Source: Ophiosphaerella korrae (taxonomy: Eukaryota; Ascomycota; Dothideomycetes; Pleosporales; Phaeosphaeriaceae). From it: a stretch of 64,000 nucleotides of DNA. Of the stretch, positions 59,447 through 64,000 are shown piece after piece (the stretch's first letter is position 1; every line of letters begins with the position of its first letter). The stretch lies in assembly GCA_028456385.1 (NCBI GenBank), contig JALNQF010000052.1, forward strand, positions 124,001 to 188,000, read 5' to 3'. The position numbers and the translations under genes are program-made. Below the pieces are notes generated by a model. The model was not told the DNA's origin and ran no database searches. It saw only the letters and a program-made list of their open reading frames with translations.

Positions 59447-60888
59447 ATGTCCACCACCACTCTCACGTGGTTGCGCCTTGCTCTTGTACTCGCCCTTGCT
59501 ACACATTCGCTCGCTCAGTCATGCTGTAAGATGATGAATTGTACTGTGACTCGCCCAACCGTCACTGACACTGCCAGACTATCCCAATGGCAGTCGTGCG
59601 CCTGACACGGAGAAGCCATGCTCGTCCGCCAAAGGCTCCGCCTGTTGTCCAGATACCTGGCAGTGTCTCGACAATGGCCTCTGTTACTTGCCCACTGGGA
59701 ACCTCTACGGACGTTACAGCTGTACTGATAAGAACTGGATGTCACCTGGCTGCCCCTCCAACATGTGTACCTATGGTAAGATTCACTACTCCCCATGTGG
59801 CCTCAACCTCACCCTCGATAGATGGAAAAGCAGCTGGCGGCGAGTCCATTACTCAGTGTTCAAGCCACAACAACGACTGGTGCTGCAATGCCGATGCGAC
59901 AAATGTCAAGTGCTGCGAAGAGTCTCCTTCACCTCGACCTTTCTTCCAGCTTCAAGATGGTAGGGCGTACGCAACAATTGGTCGCAACCAGGCATCGAGT
60001 GCCCCGACCCTTTCGTCTCTCACAGGCCTGGCATCCGGTTCGGGAACCGGCAGCTCGCCCTCAAAAACACCAGCACCTGTATCGCGAAACCCTACCGGCG
60101 AAAGCATGGCGGGAAGTTTCAGCTATCCACGAGCATCATCAGCAGCATCAGCAGTAAGCCCTGTCACATCGATAGCAACGAGTGTCTCATCTGGCACCGC
60201 AGGAGTAGTGACTATCGAGCGCACCATTGTAAGCACACCTACCGTCGCCGCTGCTGGCGCTGGAAGCAATGGCTCTTCCGACAACAGTAACTCGGGCCTA
60301 AATATCGGCCTCATTGTCGGATGCGCCGTGGGCTTCCCAATGGCTTTCGCCCTACTCGGCATAATCTTCTGGATGTTGCGCAAACGTCACCAGCAAAAGG
60401 CTAGCCCGTATAAAGACTCGCCTGATGGTGATGACCCCAAATTCACCAGGTTCGCGGGAGGTGCGACAGCAAGTCTCGGCAAGAAAGAAACATATCGCCA
60501 CTCCAGGCCCGGCACGACTGAGATTGACAGTAACCCTGCAGGACCCGGACGGCCCGTCTCCACTATCCCCGGCCATGCAGAGCTTGACTCGGGAGGGGGA
60601 TTCCAGCCAGGCCACAGCGCAGCATACGGACCGGATACCGTTGGCATCGGCGGTGGAAGCGGCGACGGAAGGTCCACATGGGCCAGCGCACCACCTGGAT
60701 ACTCACCCGGAGTCAACCAGACGGCCTTCAACGGAGCCAGCGAGTTGGCCGATACCAGCGTCATGCCTGTTATCAACGAGAAGCCAGCTCCCCAACAGCA
60801 ACAATACCAGGCGTACCGGCCACCAGCGGCAGAATTGGCGGCAGTCAGAACGCCACCCGAAGATGTGGAGAAACAAGTGCACAGGTAG
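59447..60888 (+). CDS. Single-pass membrane protein with Cys-rich ectodomain, about 447 aa
   Basis: Exons 59447-59525, 59578-59775 and 59822-60888 total 1,344 nt. The acceptor at 59833 would also keep the frame and remove four residues. An in-frame ATG at 59420 exists, but the signal peptide is best from 59447 (LRLALVLALATHSLA). The ectodomain starts CYYPNGSRAPD and has a dozen Cys in the fungal pattern CC...C.DNGLCY...C.DK.W..PGCP, then CSSHNNDWCCN and KCCEE. A Ser/Thr/Ala-rich stalk follows. One helix (IGLIVGCAVGFPMAFALLGI) and a basic stop (RKRHQQK) precede a Pro/Gly-rich cytosolic tail. The layout resembles wall-stress sensors or mid2-like proteins, but the ectodomain is not a WSC domain. 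Function unknown. Confidence 0.8.
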
Positions 60889-61321
60889 AGGATAAGCATA
60901 CGCAGAGTGATGAATACATGGGCGTACAATGCATACGGCGACGGTATGATTTCAGAAGCAGGTGCTTTGAAGAGCAGTGCATGTAAACATATAACCTGGG
61001 AAGACACAACATAATGGCACTTCTTTCGGATATAATCAAATAAATTCTTCAATCCATTCGGTTCAGAGCATCAGAGATATGATTGCTCAACATAGTGGGC
61101 CACAAACACTGGTGTCACGTGACTCAATGACCATGGAACCCCGCGAGTCAGGTCCGGCAGGAACATGTCGCCAGCCCTCCCGCCCTTGACCGCGGCTCTG
61201 GAGCCCTTTGGCGATATCCTCGATAGGCGCGTCGCAACGGCCATATCTCTCTACTCATCCTTTTCCAGTGACCATGATTCTGATACTTTGACCTTCTAGC
61301 ATTCTTCCACATGTACACACA
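60889..61321. other. Intergenic, nothing supported
   Basis: 430 bp holding the 3' UTR of the membrane protein gene and the promoter of the F-box gene. No signal is recognised. Confidence 0.5.
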
Positions 61322-63191
61322 ATGAAGCATCTTCCCGACGAGATTATCCTTCATATCATTGCATGTCAGTGTCTGGGCACCTAGGCGCATGCCACTATCA
61401 AACTGACACCCCACTGCAGATCTGGAACCTACAGAACTCGTGAAGCTACAACACGTGTCACGCCAACTGCTCAATCTCTCCCGCGACAACAATTTATGGA
61501 GGACGCTCTGTTTCTCCCATTCTGTCACAGAGCGTCGTCGCCGTCGTCGTGAGGCTACCTCGGACATCGACCCACGTCTCGCCGAGCTCATCGACGCAGC
61601 TAATAATATATCTAATGCTTTTGATACAAGCGTGCATGATCCGAACGCGCCAAGCGCTCTAGTCCAACAGGAAAGAAACAAGGAAAAGAGATGGGAGGCG
61701 CTGAGGACGAATTGGGACCCCAGCTACCCAGACGAGAAGGTCAATTGGTACCAGGACTTTATACAACGACATGCCCCGCAGCACTTGAGCTGGTTTCAAG
61801 ATGCTGGACATGAAGGAAGAGATGAGGATGAAGTACGACGTGAGGCTACGGGTGCTGGCATCCTGTTTGATAGCGATGGAGCAGCAGACAAACTGGTTGC
61901 GCCCTTGGACGATGGGAGCATCACCATTTGGGATGCCAGTACGAGCAGTGAGCGCAGAGGAAGAGTCGTCGCGAAAAGCAGCATTGGCTTGCTATCCAAC
62001 AGAGGCTCTGATCTGGACCACGACACGAGAATCAGCCAGAGCCGGACGATCATGACTGAAACCGGAGCGGTCGAGTGTGTGAGCATCGACAGCAAATTGG
62101 GGAAGGGCTTCTTTGCGGTCCAAAATGTTCTAAACGAGGTCGACCTGAATACGTTACAGATAGTATCGAGAACACCGTATCCATTCCCCATCACCGCTCT
62201 TTCCGAGGCCCATCATCGCACACCTCTTACCGTCGGTACAAACTGGACCATCCATCTGCACGACACACGGAAACCGCCTAGTACCCCTCCATCAACACGA
62301 TGCGAACTGATAGGCGGCTCGCCCGACCCTTCCTTCTCTCGCCTCCAAACAGGCGACTTTGGCGGCCACGTCTCCCTTTCCCAACCCGGTGCCCTCTCCA
62401 TCTTGCACCTCCCCACCGACCGCGAATGGGACGGTAACGGCGATATCTGGGTTGCTGGCCGCTTCACCAGCATGCTAAACTTCGACCGGCGCTTCTTCCC
62501 CCGCCTGCGCGGCACCGTCCACTCGGGCGCCCGCCTCTCGTCCTTAACCTCCCTCCCCCACCCCTTCATCCCCCAATCCCTCCGTACATCCTCCCCCGCA
62601 TCGCACCTCTCATCCGCCAAGTCCACCCCCGCCCACACCCTCATCGCCGCCGGCGAATACAAGGGCAAAGGCTCCCTCGAACTCTACTCCCTCTCCTCCA
62701 ACCCTCGCCACGCCATCATCTCCACCGACAACCGCTCCACCCGCAACCCAAACGCCTGCTACCTCAACCGCCAAACAGCCAGCTCCTCCAAGCTCCTCGC
62801 CGTCGCGCCCCACGGCACGCGCATCGTCGTCGCCGACGGCGACGGCACGCTCAAATGGCTCGAACGCGACGCGTCCACGCCTGTGCGCCACTTCAACATC
62901 AACGACGTTGCGCAACACGCGTCGCCGCACATTGAATCCGGGTGGGGCGACATCGTCCAGAAAATCATGCCTTCACATGCTTCGGGTGTGAGCGCCGAGG
63001 ATCTAGTTGTTTGGACGGGGGATGGGCGGCTTGGGGTTGTGGGATTTGGAGGCGCGGGAATGGAGGTTGAGGAATGGGTTGATGCGGTGGAGAGGGTGGA
63101 TGGTGAGAGAGAGAGGTATGGGCTGGAGATGAGGAGGGCGTTGGAGGTGCAAGCGAGGGAGGTGCGGTGGTTGAGGGGGTATGGGTTGTGA
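61322..63191 (+). CDS. F-box protein with WD40-like C-terminal region, 604 aa
   Basis: Exons 61322-61364 and 61420-63191 total 1,815 nt. The 14-codon first exon MKHLPDEIILHIIA joins to YLEPTELVKLQHVSRQLLNL and NNLWRTLCF, a textbook F-box that the long frame alone would miss. A charged linker (EKRWEALRTNWDPSYPDEKV) follows. From about 155 on, short beta repeats occur with WD-like endings (ADKLVAPLDDGSITIWDAST, GRFTSMLNFDR, VVADGDGTLKWLERD), suggesting a beta-propeller substrate receptor for an SCF ligase. The substrate is unknown. The base composition of the coding strand switches from C-rich (62300-62950) to G-rich (63000-63190) within the same frame. Confidence 0.85.
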
Positions 63192-64000
63192 GTGGAAAGG
63201 AAATGGGGCAGGAAGAAAATTGGGCTGACGGTGTGGCTGTGGTAAAGGTCGCGATCGCTCAGACATGGCAAAATGCTTGGGTTTGTACGTGTACATCTCG
63301 TACAACGATTCTTAACCACCATCGATTCGAATACCTAATTTTCTCGCTTCCTTCATGCGCGATTGTAAGTCCTGCCCATTTACTTACTGTATCAACCCGT
63401 CTTATTCTGGCCCCAGTGTCCTTCGATGACACGCAGTACTTGACACAGCCCACACAGGGTAGATATTGGGGCGAGGGCGGGATGCTTGTAGATGCGATTG
63501 ACGCATTGGGCCTTGGCCATTTAATGCGGGCTCAGGTCCTGGGTCAGCCTGGGAGGTGGTCCTAGTTCCGCCGTAGGAAATAGCTTGATTTTGCGAAACA
63601 TTGACTACTTAGGTGAGGAAATCGCTGGCTCTCGGGTTTGTATCTGTTCAATGTAGAATCTGCTGTCGGCGAATACTTAGTGTAGGCGTAATCAGTGATT
63701 TAGGGGCCACGAATAGTGAGATTACTACTTCCTAACGTGGGCTTCGATGCAGCTGCACTTTCAAACGATGTTCTTGCTGGAACAGGAGGGTGCGTTTTCA
63801 TTCAAGGAAGTGCTCTGCGGGTAACCCAGCGTGTCGGGTTAGGGCTTGGCTTTGATCTGACAAGTAAATGGCTCGCAGGACTATCATTTGGGCTCGGCGG
63901 TTGCACAGGGATTAAGCCGCAATATAATCGACATGCTGACCGGTATATGTTGTACACCGCAGTGGCTTGAACAGCAGGACCAGTGATATCATTCCGTACC
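63192..64000. other. Right edge, nothing supported
   Basis: Frames at 63167-63565 and 63716-63970 have no recognisable domain or splice structure. A gene starting beyond the edge cannot be excluded. Confidence 0.4.

Noticed and set aside
63167..63970. Frames at the right edge
   Set aside because: No recognisable domain, and both strands are open equally; treated as chance.

Overview
The window is nuclear DNA of a filamentous ascomycete. Most genes are split by GT-AG introns of about 45-80 nt, often with GCTAAC- or CTGAC-like branch sites, and exon phases close exactly when these are removed. The gene families (hybrid histidine kinase, Zn2Cys6 regulator, CYSTM protein, galactosaminogalactan cluster) are those of Pezizomycotina. 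A Dothideomycete is my best guess, but that is inference. I rebuilt 21 protein-coding genes. No rRNA, convincing tRNA or CRISPR array was seen.

Layout. 0-6 kb is gene-poor and repeat-bearing: the 5' end of a galactose-oxidase-like gene running off the left edge, a cysteine-rich unknown, a 73-residue secreted protein, two tandem-repeat patches and a degenerate repeat island. 6-20 kb holds a 1,537-residue hybrid histidine kinase, a WW-domain protein, a 72-residue CYSTM protein with three small exons, a TDG/Mug-type mismatch glycosylase and an F-box protein. 19.9-21.5 kb is non-coding and carries a short TA-flanked inverted-repeat element.

21.5-43.2 kb is the centrepiece: a complete five-gene galactosaminogalactan (GAG) cluster in the order gtb3-agd3-ega3-sph3-uge3. 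Uge3 supplies UDP-Gal and UDP-GalNAc. The giant membrane glycosyltransferase Gtb3 polymerises them and probably helps export the chain. Agd3 deacetylates the polymer outside the cell, and Ega3 (GH114) and Sph3 (GH135) cleave it. The product is a cationic adhesive exopolysaccharide. A Zn2Cys6 regulator gene follows directly.

47.7-63.2 kb is conserved housekeeping sequence: Ran GTPase, proteasome chaperone Nas2, a RhoGEF, an Rtc3/SBDS-domain protein, an AAA ATPase, a secreted-ectodomain single-pass membrane protein and an F-box protein. The last 0.8 kb shows nothing I can support.

The most unusual structures are a probable stwintron (an intron nested in the donor of another intron) at the catalytic Asn of the DNA glycosylase, the GAG cluster with its very large Gtb3, an in-frame 48-nt intron inside the kinase receiver domain, and a MITE-like palindrome whose arm mismatches are all transitions.
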